In this document: piece after piece, positions 23,679 to 32,379 of the stretch
Layout of the letters: every line of letters starts with the position of its first letter
Numbering within the stretch: position 1 is the first letter of the stretch
NCBI RefSeq assembly: GCF_038070315.1
Contig: NZ_JBBPCC010000020.1
Span: 1 to 64,000, forward strand
DNA: 64,000 bases
Direction: 5' to 3'
From: Paenibacillus_G filicis
GTDB lineage: Bacteria > Bacillota > Bacilli > Paenibacillales > NBRC-103111
Notes under the pieces: model-generated
Seen by the model: only the letters and a program-made list of their open reading frames with translations
Told to the model about the DNA's origin: nothing
The model's database searches: none
Position numbers and translations under genes: made by a program

Positions 23679-25586
23679 TTGGAGATCATGGCCAGGAATT
23701 TGATGGAAACAGCCTTCCAGGCACTGCCGCTTGGTGCGATTAAACCTGCAGGCTGGCTGTGCAATCAGCTTCGTATCCAGGCCGACGGGCTGACCGGACA
23801 TCTGGAGGAGCATTGGAGCGACGTGGGGCCGGATAATGGCTGGATCGGCGGCAAGGGCGAGAGCTGGGAACGCGGACCGTATTATGTAGACGGCTTGCTG
23901 CCGCTGGCTTATCTACTGGAGGATGAGAGACTGATCGCCAAGGCGCAGCGCTGGATTGAGTGGTCGCTCGCAAGTCAGCGAGAGGACGGTAATTTTGGCC
24001 CGCAGGGTCCCATTCAAACCGTCAATCAGGATTTGGACAAGAAGCAGGACTGGTGGCACTACATGATCATGCTGAAGGTGTTCACGCAATATGCTGAGGC
24101 ATCCGGCGATGAACGGGTGATTCCGTTTCTGACGGGATTTTTCCGTTATGTGCAGGGTTCGATCGAAGCGCATCCGCTCCAAGGCTGGGCTAAGGCGCGC
24201 GGAGCCGAAATGATGCTCAGCATCCTGTGGCTGCATAAGCGCACGGGGGACGATTTCCTGGTCACTCTGGCGAATCACGTAGCGGAGCAGACGACGGATT
24301 GGACGGATATCTTCCATGATTTCCCCTACTGGCGTAAGGTAGAGGAATGGGATTGGACGACGCATGTGGTCAACGTGGCGATGGGGATTAAGACACCGGG
24401 TGTTCGCTACGAGCTGACGGGCGACGACGTGGAGCGCGCGGCGGTTCATCGCGGTATCGACAGTCTGATGACGTACCACGGTCAGGCGCATGGAATGTTC
24501 TCCGGCGACGAGTGGCTGTCCGGTACGAGCCCCAGTCAGGGCGTAGAGCTCTGCGCCGTAGTGGAATACATGTTTTCGATGGAGCAGCTGACCCGGATCT
24601 TCGGGGAAGGCAGGTTCGGTGATATTCTGGAGAAGGTCGCATTCAACGCGCTGCCCGGGACCGTCTCCGCAGACTGGACTTCCCATCAATACGATCAGCA
24701 GGTCAATCAGATTCTCTGTAATGTCGCGCCCCGCGACTGGAGCAACGGACCTGAGGCGAATGTGTTCGGGCTTGCGCCGAACTTCGGCTGCTGCACGTCC
24801 AACATGCACCAGGGCTGGCCCAAGCTGACGGCTCATCTGTGGATGAGCGACGGTCACGGCGGCTTGGCGGCCGTTTCCTATGCGCCGAGTACGGTGAGCG
24901 CCCAGGTGGGCAGCGGTGCTACCGCGACGATCCGGGTGAGCGGTGAGTATCCGTTCCGCGACAGGGTCGTCCTCGATATAGAACTGGACCGCGCTGGCGA
25001 ATCGTTCGCGATCTCCTTCCGGATTCCGGTCTGGTGCGAGGCACCGACGCTTGCGATTGGTGGCGTTAACGTTCCGCTGAATGCTGTTCATGGATATGCC
25101 AGGGTGGACCGCGAATGGAACAACGGGGACCAACTGATTCTGACGCTGCCGATGGAAGTGAAGACAACGTCCCGCAACCTGTGCGCGATCAGTGTAGAGC
25201 GCGGACCGCTCGTCTATGTGCTGCCGATTCAAGAGAATTGGCAGCTGCTGACCAAGCGGGAGAAGTTCCACGATTGGGAAGTTTACCCCGGGTCGCCCTG
25301 GAAATACGGTCTGCGTGCAGACCTTGCTTACGAAGTCCAGGAATCGGATGTGCCCTACCAGCCCTTTGATGCGGAGCAGGCTCCTGTGCGGCTCAAGGCC
25401 TCCGGACAATTGGTTCGGGGCTGGAAGATGGAAGGCAATAATGCCGGAACGCCGCCGCTGCATCCGGATGTGGCTGGACAAGAATGGATAGAGCTGACGC
25501 TCGTGCCTTACGGCAGCGCACGCCTGCGCATCGGCGAATTTCCGCTGATCGGTACAAGGAAAAGGAAGTGGGCAGCCGATCGTTAG
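23679..25586 (+). CDS. GH127-family glycosidase (beta-L-arabinofuranosidase-like)
   Basis: About 635 residues. The N-terminus FQALPLGAIKPAGWL and GLTGHLEEHW, then WERGPYYVDGLLPLAY, are typical of this family (formerly DUF1680). The zinc/catalytic site residues known from HypBA1 are present: Glu-x-Cys in GVELCAVVEYM and the Cys pair in NFGCCTSNMH. No signal peptide, so it acts in the cytoplasm on imported oligosaccharides. The start is uncertain: TTG at 23679 has AAGGGAGA 8 bases upstream, ATG at 23688 is too close to a GGAG, and TTG at 23658 is also open. No transporter gene adjoins it. Confidence 0.9.
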   Translation: MEIMARNLMETAFQALPLGAIKPAGWLCNQLRIQADGLTGHLEEHWSDVGPDNGWIGGKGESWERGPYYVDGLLPLAYLLEDERLIAKAQRWIEWSLASQREDGNFGPQGPIQTVNQDLDKKQDWWHYMIMLKVFTQYAEASGDERVIPFLTGFFRYVQGSIEAHPLQGWAKARGAEMMLSILWLHKRTGDDFLVTLANHVAEQTTDWTDIFHDFPYWRKVEEWDWTTHVVNVAMGIKTPGVRYELTGDDVERAAVHRGIDSLMTYHGQAHGMFSGDEWLSGTSPSQGVELCAVVEYMFSMEQLTRIFGEGRFGDILEKVAFNALPGTVSADWTSHQYDQQVNQILCNVAPRDWSNGPEANVFGLAPNFGCCTSNMHQGWPKLTAHLWMSDGHGGLAAVSYAPSTVSAQVGSGATATIRVSGEYPFRDRVVLDIELDRAGESFAISFRIPVWCEAPTLAIGGVNVPLNAVHGYARVDREWNNGDQLILTLPMEVKTTSRNLCAISVERGPLVYVLPIQENWQLLTKREKFHDWEVYPGSPWKYGLRADLAYEVQESDVPYQPFDAEQAPVRLKASGQLVRGWKMEGNNAGTPPLHPDVAGQEWIELTLVPYGSARLRIGEFPLIGTRKRKWAADR

Positions 25587-25922
25587 GAGAACGTCGTTCT
25601 TCGGAATGAATCGGCATCAGTCTGATTTTGCTGGAACACACCTCTTCTCTGGTTGATATGGAAGCCCGGCGCTTTCACGTACCAGGATGAAGCGGTGTTT
25701 TTCGGTTTGGGCAAAGCCTGAACTCCCCAGTCATCGTGAACAGGAATGACCTGAAAAAAACGGCCCCCGCGTAAGGACTTCTTGTTGTGAGGGGCTGTCC
25801 TTGTCCCTTATACTGGACATACCCTATGAAAGCCCGACACAGGTTTATACATAAGCAAGCGGCACTTATTTTGAGGTCAGCGCTCTGTACCAAGAGTGCA
25901 TGCAGAAGGAGAGCGGGTTTCC
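25587..25922. other. 336-bp non-coding interval with a minus-strand hairpin
   Basis: No supported gene. ACGGCCCC at 25760-25767 pairs with GGGGCTGT at 25791-25798. Read on the minus strand, this stem is followed directly by a run of seven T (complement of 25754-25760), as in a rho-independent terminator, although no leftward gene feeds it. The rest, up to the RBS at ~25905, probably contains the promoter of the cyclase operon, but no clear hexamer pair is visible. Confidence 0.45.
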
Positions 25923-27821
25923 ATGTCACCCCAACATCATAAGATAGAACGCTTAATTCCTCTGCCCCGCAGCAAGGTGTGGGAGCTACTCAGCAGAACG
26001 GACCATTTGAATCGCGTTATCGGTCTGTATCCGATCGTAAGGCGTGTGCCGCGCTTCCAAGGCAGCCATGTGCTGCAGGACATGACGGCCAAGGCCTTCG
26101 GCGTTGTGCCTATGCGCTGGCGTGAGCATCCCTTCGAATGGGTGGCGTTAGAGCGGTATTCGGTTGTCCGCGAATATGACGGGGGACCGCTGCGCAAATT
26201 CGTCGGGGGGATTCTGCTGCAGGATGCGCAGGAGATGCTTGAGGACGGCAGCCCGGCGACGCTAGTGACACTGTTTGCTGAGTTTACGCCGGCCCATATC
26301 CTGGGACTCGCGACTATTCCGCTTATCGGCGTGCGCGCGATGCATAAGACGATGGATTTCCTGCAGGAGAGCGTACGCCTGTCTTCGATTGCCAAGTCTT
26401 ATTTGCTCCCGCAGACCAAAGCGCATTTTCCGGTGAATCGCCGTGAATTGGACCGGCTGATCGGCGGGCTAAGCCTTTACGGATTCGAACCGGCTCTGCT
26501 CGGGCGGCTCCGCGAGCATCTGGAGAGTTCCGGTGATGACGGCGTCATTGACATGAGGCCGTTCCAGCTCGCGGATGCCTGGCAGATGAACCGGGATGTG
26601 GTCCTGCGCCTATTCCTGTATGCGACCCGCTCCGGCATTCTTAACTTAAGCTGGCAGCTGATCTGCCCGAACTGCCGAGTGTCCAAGCTGGGTGCGGAGC
26701 GGCTGTCCGCGATTACGCCGCAGTATCATTGCGATATGTGCGGAATCGATTATGAGGCCAGCTTCGACCGTTATGTCGAGCTGTGCTTCTCAGTGCATCC
26801 GCATATCCGGCGCGCGAGTAAGCAGGTGTACTGCATCGGCGGCCCGATGATCACGCCGCATATTCATACCCAGCTCGAGCTGGCCTCGGGCGCGTCCGGC
26901 GAGCTCGTCTATCCGGGCGGAGAAGCGCCGATGCGTCTGCGTGTCCTGCGAATGAATCGCATGGTCTCGCTGAACGGAGGCGGCACCGGGTCCTGGCAGA
27001 CGGACCCATGTACGAACGGGGAAGTCTGGAAGCTCGAATACGGTGCGGACGGAGAGTGGAGCGTCGCGGCAACGGCGGAACCGCCGCCGGGTACGGTGCT
27101 CCGGCTGACCAACCGCAGTCCGGATACCATCCATGTGGCGCTGGAGCGCTCCGACTGGAGCGGTGATACCGTGACGGCGGCAAAGGTGACTGCGATGCAG
27201 GAGTTCCGGACGCTGTTCTCCTCCGAGGTGCTGGCTCCCGGCCAGCAGATCGGCATCGAGAGCGTGACGCTGCTGTTCAGCGATCTGCGAGGTTCTACGG
27301 CCTTCTATGAGCAGGTCGGGGACGCTCAGGCATACAGTCAGGTCCGGCGGCATTTCGAGTTTCTAATCGGCCATATCGCGGCCAACGAAGGAGCGCTGGT
27401 CAAGACGATCGGCGACGCGGTGATGGCCGTCTTCGAGTCGCCGGAGAAAGCCGTGAGGGCTGCGCTCGATATACAAACTAGTGTCCAGACGCAGACTGAG
27501 GAGGAGCAGGTCGTCATTAAGCTGGGGCTGTATAACGGCCCGGCCATTGCAGTCAATGGCGGCGATGTGCTAGATTATTTCGGCCGTACCGTCAATCTGG
27601 CCGCTCGGGCGCAGGGGCTGAGCCGGGGCGGAGATATTGTTGTCAGCCGGGAATGCACACTCCGTCCCGGTGTGCAGGAGCTGCTCGACATATACGGGCC
27701 GGATGTTGAATTTTTCCGCGAGCGGCTGAAGGGAATTGACGGAGAAACCGAGCTTGCGCGGCTGATAGTAACCGGAGCAGCTTCGGGCAGAACGGAATCC
27801 TACGAACTGGAAAGCGTGTGA
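25923..27821 (+). CDS. class III adenylate/guanylate cyclase with SRPBCC-like and zinc-ribbon-type middle domains
   Basis: 632 residues. Residues ~1-150 look like an SRPBCC/START-type ligand-binding domain (ERLIPLPRSKVWELLSRTDH). The middle has a DUF5939-like part with CPNCRVS and YHCDMCGIDY, four Cys that could hold zinc. Residues ~445-610 are a class III cyclase: LLFSDLRGSTAFYEQ and KTIGDAVMAVF supply the two metal-binding Asp, and DYFGRTVNLAAR matches the conserved Asn-Arg region. No membrane segment. It overlaps the histidine kinase gene by 4 bp (GTGA), so the cyclase and a two-component system are co-translated. The ATG at 25923 follows AGAAGGAGAG. Confidence 0.88.
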   Translation: MSPQHHKIERLIPLPRSKVWELLSRTDHLNRVIGLYPIVRRVPRFQGSHVLQDMTAKAFGVVPMRWREHPFEWVALERYSVVREYDGGPLRKFVGGILLQDAQEMLEDGSPATLVTLFAEFTPAHILGLATIPLIGVRAMHKTMDFLQESVRLSSIAKSYLLPQTKAHFPVNRRELDRLIGGLSLYGFEPALLGRLREHLESSGDDGVIDMRPFQLADAWQMNRDVVLRLFLYATRSGILNLSWQLICPNCRVSKLGAERLSAITPQYHCDMCGIDYEASFDRYVELCFSVHPHIRRASKQVYCIGGPMITPHIHTQLELASGASGELVYPGGEAPMRLRVLRMNRMVSLNGGGTGSWQTDPCTNGEVWKLEYGADGEWSVAATAEPPPGTVLRLTNRSPDTIHVALERSDWSGDTVTAAKVTAMQEFRTLFSSEVLAPGQQIGIESVTLLFSDLRGSTAFYEQVGDAQAYSQVRRHFEFLIGHIAANEGALVKTIGDAVMAVFESPEKAVRAALDIQTSVQTQTEEEQVVIKLGLYNGPAIAVNGGDVLDYFGRTVNLAARAQGLSRGGDIVVSRECTLRPGVQELLDIYGPDVEFFRERLKGIDGETELARLIVTGAASGRTESYELESV

Positions 27822-28660
27822 TCTCTATCCGAATGTCCATGAGAACGTTGAAATGGTGCACGATTCTGCTGCCGCCCGTTATCATCGGGGGCTTCGAGTA
27901 TGTGCGCCATGATTTTATGCTCCATCTGTTGTCTATGGAGACAGGCAACCTGTACATTACGCTGCTGACCTTGCTGCTGTCGTATATTTTCGGCACGTGG
28001 ATGTTCCGCCGGATCGAGACGATGAACGAAACGATCGCCGCGGAGAAGGCGAAGCGGGCCGTCTATGAGGAGCGGGAGCGTCTGGCCGAGGAGCTGCACG
28101 ACAATATTGCTCAGGTGCTCTTCTTCCTGAATGTACAGCTGACGAAGGGACAGCTCAGCGAGGCGCGCGAGGCCGTGTCGGAGATCGATCACCATCTGCG
28201 GCAGGCCATCTTCAATCTGCGTACCGCCCCGGAGGAGGGCGCGACCTTCGAGAGCCGGCTCCGCGCCTGGCTGGAGGAATGGAGCGGACTGACAGGCATC
28301 GCCGTCGAGCCTGTGCTGGTGCTGGACGGGGAGACGATTCCTCCTTCGGCGGAGGTCGCGCTGTTCTCCATCGTCCGTGAAGCGTTCACGAACATCCGCA
28401 AGCACTCTCAGGCGGATCAGGCCTTCTTCGAGCTGGGGCGTTCGGCCGATGGCGTGCGTTGGCGATTGCGCATCGCGGATAACGGTGTAGGCTGCAGTCC
28501 TGAAGAGGCCGGTGGTGCTTCGGGCGGCCGGTATGGGCTGGTCATGCTGCGCAAGCGGGCGCTAGAGCTCGGTGCAGAGCTGCAACTGCAATCGCCGCCC
28601 GGAGGCGGTACGGAGCTCGTGCTGACAGGAGAGACCAAGCGGGAGGGAGGGAAACTATGA
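27818..28660 (+). CDS. sensor histidine kinase (HisKA_3/NarX-DesK type)
   Basis: 280 residues. Two membrane segments (about residues 14-28 and 44-62) are followed by a short coiled coil, then ERLAEELHDNIAQVL with the phosphorylated His at about 94 (HisKA_3 type), and a HATPase domain with VREAFTNIRKHSQAD and IADNGVGC. There is almost no extracellular domain, as in DesK/LiaS-like intramembrane sensors. The start overlaps the cyclase stop and the end overlaps the response regulator start (ATGA), so all three are one translational unit. Confidence 0.92.
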   Translation: MISIRMSMRTLKWCTILLPPVIIGGFEYVRHDFMLHLLSMETGNLYITLLTLLLSYIFGTWMFRRIETMNETIAAEKAKRAVYEERERLAEELHDNIAQVLFFLNVQLTKGQLSEAREAVSEIDHHLRQAIFNLRTAPEEGATFESRLRAWLEEWSGLTGIAVEPVLVLDGETIPPSAEVALFSIVREAFTNIRKHSQADQAFFELGRSADGVRWRLRIADNGVGCSPEEAGGASGGRYGLVMLRKRALELGAELQLQSPPGGGTELVLTGETKREGGKL

Positions 28661-29328
28661 AGTATCGTGTGCTGGTCGCCGATGACCATCCGTTAGCCCG
28701 CAGAGCGGTCAGAACGCTCCTCGGGGGCGAGAAGGACTTCGAATGGATCGGGGAAGCGTCGAGCGGGGAAGAAGCGCTGGAGCTATGCCGGACTCTGCTG
28801 CCAGATCTCGTACTTATGGATATCCGGATGCCGGGTCTCGGCGGTCTGGAGGCCACGAGACGGATCAAGCAGCTTTACCCGCATATCCGGATCGTCATGC
28901 TGACGGTCTCTGATGATGTCGCCGATCTGTTCACGGCGGTACGTCACGGGGCGCAGGGCTACCTGCTCAAAAACATGGACCCGGAGGACTGGATTCATTA
29001 TCTGCGCGGACTGCTTGACGAAAATAGCGAGATCTCCCGCGGGATGGCGGACCGGCTGTTCCAGTCGTTCCGCCGGACTGGATCGGGGACGGAGGGAGAT
29101 GTAGCCCCCGGCGTACTGTCGCAGCGTGAAAGCGAGATTCTCGGTTATGTGGCTACCGGCCAGAGCAACAGGCAGATTGCTGCGGCGCTGCTCATTACAG
29201 AGAACACCGTCAAGAATCATATCAAGAATATTCTGGCGAAGCTGTCGCTGGAGAACAGGGTTCAATTGACCGCTTATGCGGTCCGGCACGGCTTGACACA
29301 AAACGTCCAAAAACCTGATGAAAAATAG
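28657..29328 (+). CDS. NarL/LuxR-family response regulator
   Basis: 223 residues. Receiver domain with acidic pocket D9-D10 and phosphoacceptor D55 (PDLVLMDIRMPG), MLTVSDD and LLKNM. The C-terminal LuxR-type helix-turn-helix is LSQRESEILGYVATGQSN and ENTVKNHIKNILAKLSL. Partner of the kinase directly upstream. Possible targets are its own operon and the YcnI-like gene 93 bp downstream (inference). Confidence 0.94.
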   Translation: MKYRVLVADDHPLARRAVRTLLGGEKDFEWIGEASSGEEALELCRTLLPDLVLMDIRMPGLGGLEATRRIKQLYPHIRIVMLTVSDDVADLFTAVRHGAQGYLLKNMDPEDWIHYLRGLLDENSEISRGMADRLFQSFRRTGSGTEGDVAPGVLSQRESEILGYVATGQSNRQIAAALLITENTVKNHIKNILAKLSLENRVQLTAYAVRHGLTQNVQKPDEK

Positions 29329-29421
29329 CCCAGTTGAGTCATGCCTTCCGTTAGCGGTTTGCGTTACAGTAGAACTGGACATACTTACCGCTATAGATCA
29401 GGAAGGGGCTAGTCAATTCAT

Positions 29422-30072
29422 ATGAAGACATTGAAACCCGTGTACGGAACTTTTGTACTTGTGCTATTTTTATCTTTACTGTTGTCCGGCGTCGCGAGCG
29501 CTCATGTAACGGTGCTGCCGAGCGAAGTCACACAAGGGGGCTATGAGAAGTTCGCGGTTCGCGTGCCGAACGAGAAAACGATCCCTACGGTTAAGGTCGA
29601 GGTGAAGTTTCAGCTGGACGCGGTCTCGATCTCCCGCTTCGAGCCCAAGCCGGGCTGGAGCTATGAGCTGACCAAGGATGGAGACAAAATCACCGGGGTC
29701 ACCTGGACGGCTACTGGCGAAGGACTCGGAGCTACGGAGTTCGGAGAATTCTACATGCAGGGCAAAGTAGCCGATGCGGCGACTTCGATCTCGTGGAAGG
29801 CTTATCAGACGTACAAGGACGGCAGTGTCGTCGAGTGGGTCGGAGCAGCCGGCTCCGACAAGCCTGCATCCGTGACCAAGGTTAATCCGAAGCCTGCGGG
29901 CTCATCTACGGACAGCCATGGTCATACTGCAGCACCGGGAGCGGCAGGAACGGCAGCGGAAGCAGCCCCTGCGTCATCCGCAGGCGGCTCCAGCCTGCCA
30001 ACGATTCTGTCGATCGTGGCAGTCGTGCTGAGCGCCGCATCGCTGCTCGTTTCGCTTACCCGCAAGAAGTAA
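29422..30072 (+). CDS. ycnI: YcnI-like (DUF1775) membrane-anchored copper-domain protein
   Basis: 216 residues with a cleavable signal peptide ending SGVASA, leaving His28 as the mature N-terminus (HVTVLPSEV). That His is the copper ligand in characterised YcnI. The DUF1775 beta domain continues through VRVPNEKTIPTVKVEV, FEPKPGWSYEL and EFGEFYMQGK. A Gly/Ala-rich linker and one C-terminal membrane helix (ILSIVAVVLSAASLL) end in RKK. It acts outside the membrane. In B. subtilis ycnI is next to the copper importer ycnJ, but here it follows a two-component system instead. A terminator follows. Confidence 0.9.
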   Translation: MKTLKPVYGTFVLVLFLSLLLSGVASAHVTVLPSEVTQGGYEKFAVRVPNEKTIPTVKVEVKFQLDAVSISRFEPKPGWSYELTKDGDKITGVTWTATGEGLGATEFGEFYMQGKVADAATSISWKAYQTYKDGSVVEWVGAAGSDKPASVTKVNPKPAGSSTDSHGHTAAPGAAGTAAEAAPASSAGGSSLPTILSIVAVVLSAASLLVSLTRKK

Positions 30073-30079
30073 GACACTG

Positions 30080-30116
30080 ATCCGTTCCCGCCGATCCGGC
30101 AGGGACGGATTTTTTT
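30080..30116 (+). terminator. rho-independent terminator after the ycnI-like gene
   Basis: 13-base arms at 30080-30092 and 30098-30110 (one G-U pair and one mismatch), a 5-base loop, then T6 at 30111-30116. Confidence 0.88.
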
Positions 30117-30234
30117 CGTTCCGGGGATTTGAGCTTGCGGATGCGGGAACGTTCATAATTTGCCGGGCAAACGGGGATGCTGGAACTAAGCGATGGCAGC
30201 CGAGCCATTCATTAGCAATCAGGAGGAATCACCG

Positions 30235-31032
30235 ATGTCAAACCCGCTGCGTTCCAAGAAAAACTTACTGCTGCTCCTTGTTTTGCTGCTTAGCCTCACG
30301 GTGTCGGGGAGCGCCCTCGCCTTCGGCAAAGGAGTGAAGGGTCCTGACGTTTATGCGGTCCAAGGCATGCTGAAGTCGCTCGGTTATTTCTCGGGCAGCA
30401 TCACCGGTTACTACGGCAAGGAAACGGAGCACGGAGTGAGGCTGTTTCAGAAAGCCTATGGGCTGCGAGTAACCGGCGCCGTCGACGACAGGACGCTGGA
30501 ATCCATCTTATGGGCTTATGGCCATGCGAAAATTCAAAAGAAGAAGATTCCCGCCCCGGCCCCTGAACCTGCGCCTGCTCCCGTCCCGAAGGCAGCCCCT
30601 GAGCCAGCGCCGAATGCGCCGCAGCCTTCCTCCCATGAACCTTCTGCTGAGGAACGGCAGATGGTGGGACTGGTCAATCAGGCGAGAGCCGCAGCCGGCT
30701 TGGCGCCGCTGGAGGTGGATGCCGACCTGCCCAAGGTGGCTCGTCTCAAGAGTCAGGATATGGCCGGCAAGAGCTACTTTTCTCATGAGTCGCCGACTTA
30801 CGGGTCTCCGTTCGATATGATGAAGCAGTTCGGCATTAGCTACCGGACGGCGGGCGAGAATATTGCCTGCAGCCCGAGTGTGAATGCGGCGCATCAGCAG
30901 CTGATGGATTCCCCGGCTCACCGGGCAAACATCCTGAGCAAGGAGTTCACACATATTGGGATAGGAATTGTCGCAGAAGGCCAGTGCGGCAAAATATTCA
31001 CCCAGCAGTTTATCAGCAGGCAGGCCAAATAG
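30235..31032 (+). CDS. secreted CAP-domain protein with peptidoglycan-binding domain (YkwD-like)
   Basis: 265 residues. A signal peptide (LLLLLVLLLSLTVSGSALA) is followed by a PG_binding_1 domain (GPDVYAVQGMLKSLGYFSG, GVRLFQKAYGLRVTG), a Pro/Ala linker, and a CAP/SCP domain with VGLVNQARAAAGLAPLEVD, SYFSHESPTYGSPFDMM, TAGENIACSP and SPAHRANILSKEFTHIGIG. This is the B. subtilis YkwD-type architecture of spore and wall proteins. ATG at 30235 after GGAGGAATC. Enzymatic activity is not established for this family. Confidence 0.9.
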   Translation: MSNPLRSKKNLLLLLVLLLSLTVSGSALAFGKGVKGPDVYAVQGMLKSLGYFSGSITGYYGKETEHGVRLFQKAYGLRVTGAVDDRTLESILWAYGHAKIQKKKIPAPAPEPAPAPVPKAAPEPAPNAPQPSSHEPSAEERQMVGLVNQARAAAGLAPLEVDADLPKVARLKSQDMAGKSYFSHESPTYGSPFDMMKQFGISYRTAGENIACSPSVNAAHQQLMDSPAHRANILSKEFTHIGIGIVAEGQCGKIFTQQFISRQAK

Positions 31033-31086
31033 AACGGATTTCAAGCGCAGGCGCCGTTCCCCTCGGATGGTTCCGTCTGCAGAACA

Positions 31087-31117
31087 GCCCGGGCAAAATG
31101 GCTCTTTTGCCCAGGGC
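31087..31117 (+). terminator. terminator hairpin after the CAP-domain gene
   Basis: GCCC-GGGCAAAA (31087-31098) pairs with TTTTGCCC-a-GGGC (31105-31117, one bulged A), followed by the T-rich TTGTTTGTTG. Its right arm overlaps the likely -35 of mscL. Confidence 0.7.
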
Positions 31118-31133
31118 TTGTTTGTTGTACAAT
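31106..31133 (+). promoter_or_regulatory. likely promoter of mscL
   Basis: TTTGCC at 31106-31111, 16-bp spacer and TACAAT at 31128-31133. It overlaps the preceding terminator hairpin. Confidence 0.45.
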
Positions 31134-31175
31134 GATCGACATGATAGGACGTATGTCCAAACGAGGGGAATGATC

Positions 31176-31649
31176 GTGTTGAGCAAGCTGATGAAGGAAT
31201 TCAAGGAATTTGCGATGAAGGGAAATATGGTCGATCTGGCAATCGGGGTGATCATCGGCGGCGCCTTCGGCAAAGTGGTGACGTCGATCGTCAATGATGT
31301 GATCATGCCTCCGATCGGGCTGCTGCTGGGCAAGGTTCCGTTCAAGGATTTATTCTTGAGTCTGGACGGCAATCATTACAACACGATTAAAGATGCCCAG
31401 GCTGCCGGAGTCGCTACGCTGAACTACGGACAGTTCATCAGCACCTTGATTGACTTCCTGATTGTGGCGTTCGTGATTTTCATGGTGGTCAAGCAGTTGA
31501 ATCGCTTCCGCAAGAAGGAAGAGCCCAAGCCGGCACCTAAGCCGGAGGTCAAGGAATGTCCCGAATGTCTGTCTGAGATTCCCGTCAAAGCTTCCCGCTG
31601 CAAGTATTGCACAGCGGTCGTCGGCGGTCATGCGGAGGGACGAGCCTAA
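31176..31649 (+). CDS. mscL: large-conductance mechanosensitive channel with C-terminal zinc-ribbon-like tail
   Basis: 157 residues. The first helix region FKEFAMKGNMVDLAIGVIIGG and VTSIVNDVIMPPIGLL are the MscL signature; the second helix is TLIDFLIVAFVIFMVV. It opens under osmotic down-shock to release solutes. The C-terminus, longer than in E. coli MscL, carries CPECLSEIPVKASRCKYC, two CxxC pairs as in a zinc ribbon. The GTG at 31176 is preferred because GAGGGG ends 7 bases before it; the ATG at 31170 is too close. Confidence 0.95.
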   Translation: MLSKLMKEFKEFAMKGNMVDLAIGVIIGGAFGKVVTSIVNDVIMPPIGLLLGKVPFKDLFLSLDGNHYNTIKDAQAAGVATLNYGQFISTLIDFLIVAFVIFMVVKQLNRFRKKEEPKPAPKPEVKECPECLSEIPVKASRCKYCTAVVGGHAEGRA

Positions 31650-31753
31650 CAAGCTCTGCGTCCTAACGACTCCCCGGAGGACAAGCATCCGTACAAGTCA
31701 GGTTTTCCGGCCATGCAATCTTAGTGATCCCATCGTTCTGCCTTATCTGGATT

Positions 31754-31787
31754 GGCGGCGCCCCTAGCGGGCAGCCGCCTATTTTTG
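31754..31787 (+). terminator. terminator after mscL
   Basis: GGCGGC at 31754-31759 pairs with GCCGCC at 31774-31779, with an inner CCC/GGG pairing, followed by TATTTTTG. Confidence 0.75.
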
Positions 31788-31799
31788 TCTAGTTGCCGC

Positions 31800-31827
31800 A
31801 CCAGACCCCGGCGTTCATCATACACTG
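31800..31827 (+). promoter_or_regulatory. possible sigma-K promoter of gerE
   Basis: AC at 31800-31801, 17-bp spacer, then CATACACTG at 31819-31827, which matches the sigma-K pattern AC-N16/17-CATANNNTA at all but the final base. gerE is a sigma-K gene in B. subtilis. Confidence 0.4.
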
Positions 31828-31892
31828 GATTTGACTGTATCCCTAGACCTTGTATTGATACAAAAACCCGAGCAAGGAGGGGTGACACTTTG

Positions 31893-32114
31893 ATGGGCAA
31901 CGATCATAAGAGCAAATTTCTGCTTACCAACCGCGAGCGAGAAGTATTTGAATTGCTCGTACAGGACAAAACGACCAAAGACATTGCGCAGCAGCTGTTT
32001 ATTAGTGAGAAGACGGTCAGGAATCATATCTCTAATGTTATGCAAAAGCTCAATGTAAAGGGACGTTCTCAAGCCGTAGTAGAACTAATCAAGCTTGGGG
32101 AACTGACGATCTGA
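31893..32114 (+). CDS. gerE: spore coat transcription factor GerE
   Basis: 73 residues, a lone LuxR-type helix-turn-helix domain: LTNREREVFELLVQDKTTKD, FISEKTVRNHISNVMQKL and GRSQAVVELIKLGEL. This is nearly identical in length and sequence to B. subtilis GerE (74 residues), the last mother-cell regulator, which controls late coat genes together with sigma-K. AAGGAGGGGTGA lies 7 bases before the ATG. It is monocistronic between terminators. Presence in this window alongside glycosylation and coat-like genes supports an endospore former. Confidence 0.96.
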   Translation: MGNDHKSKFLLTNREREVFELLVQDKTTKDIAQQLFISEKTVRNHISNVMQKLNVKGRSQAVVELIKLGELTI

Positions 32115-32309
32115 CCTGCTATCCGCAAACGGAATGAATGATCGCATTCAGCCTTCCTGTTCGCCTTCTCTTAGGAGGAGAGTGTGACTGGGGGCTCTTT
32201 GGTTTGTTCGGGAGTCAGAACGGAATGTTCAGGAGATTGTCATGATTCTCTTAAATCAGACTATACGCATGGGAATTATGAAAATAATCATTTACAACGG
32301 TTGTCGGTC

Positions 32310-32356
32310 GTGATAAAGTAGTTTTCAACAAACTAATATTATCACTATGTGGTAAT
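32310..32356. promoter_or_regulatory. operator-like inverted repeats upstream of the MmgE/PrpD gene
   Basis: ATTATCAC-TAT-GTGGTAAT at 32338-32356 is an 8-3-8 palindrome with one mismatch. A further GTGATAA half-site lies at 32310-32316, facing TTATCAC at 32339-32345. Such spaced palindromes upstream of a catabolic operon suggest a repressor site; the IclR regulator at the end of the cluster is the natural candidate. Confidence 0.5.
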
Positions 32357-32379
32357 GTATTATCAATAATATCCAGAAG

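Noticed and set aside
23913..25481. 522-codon open frame on the minus strand
   Set aside because: It is antisense to the GH127 gene, whose sequence is strongly family-like. The minus-strand translation has no recognisable domain and is a by-product of GC-rich codon usage.
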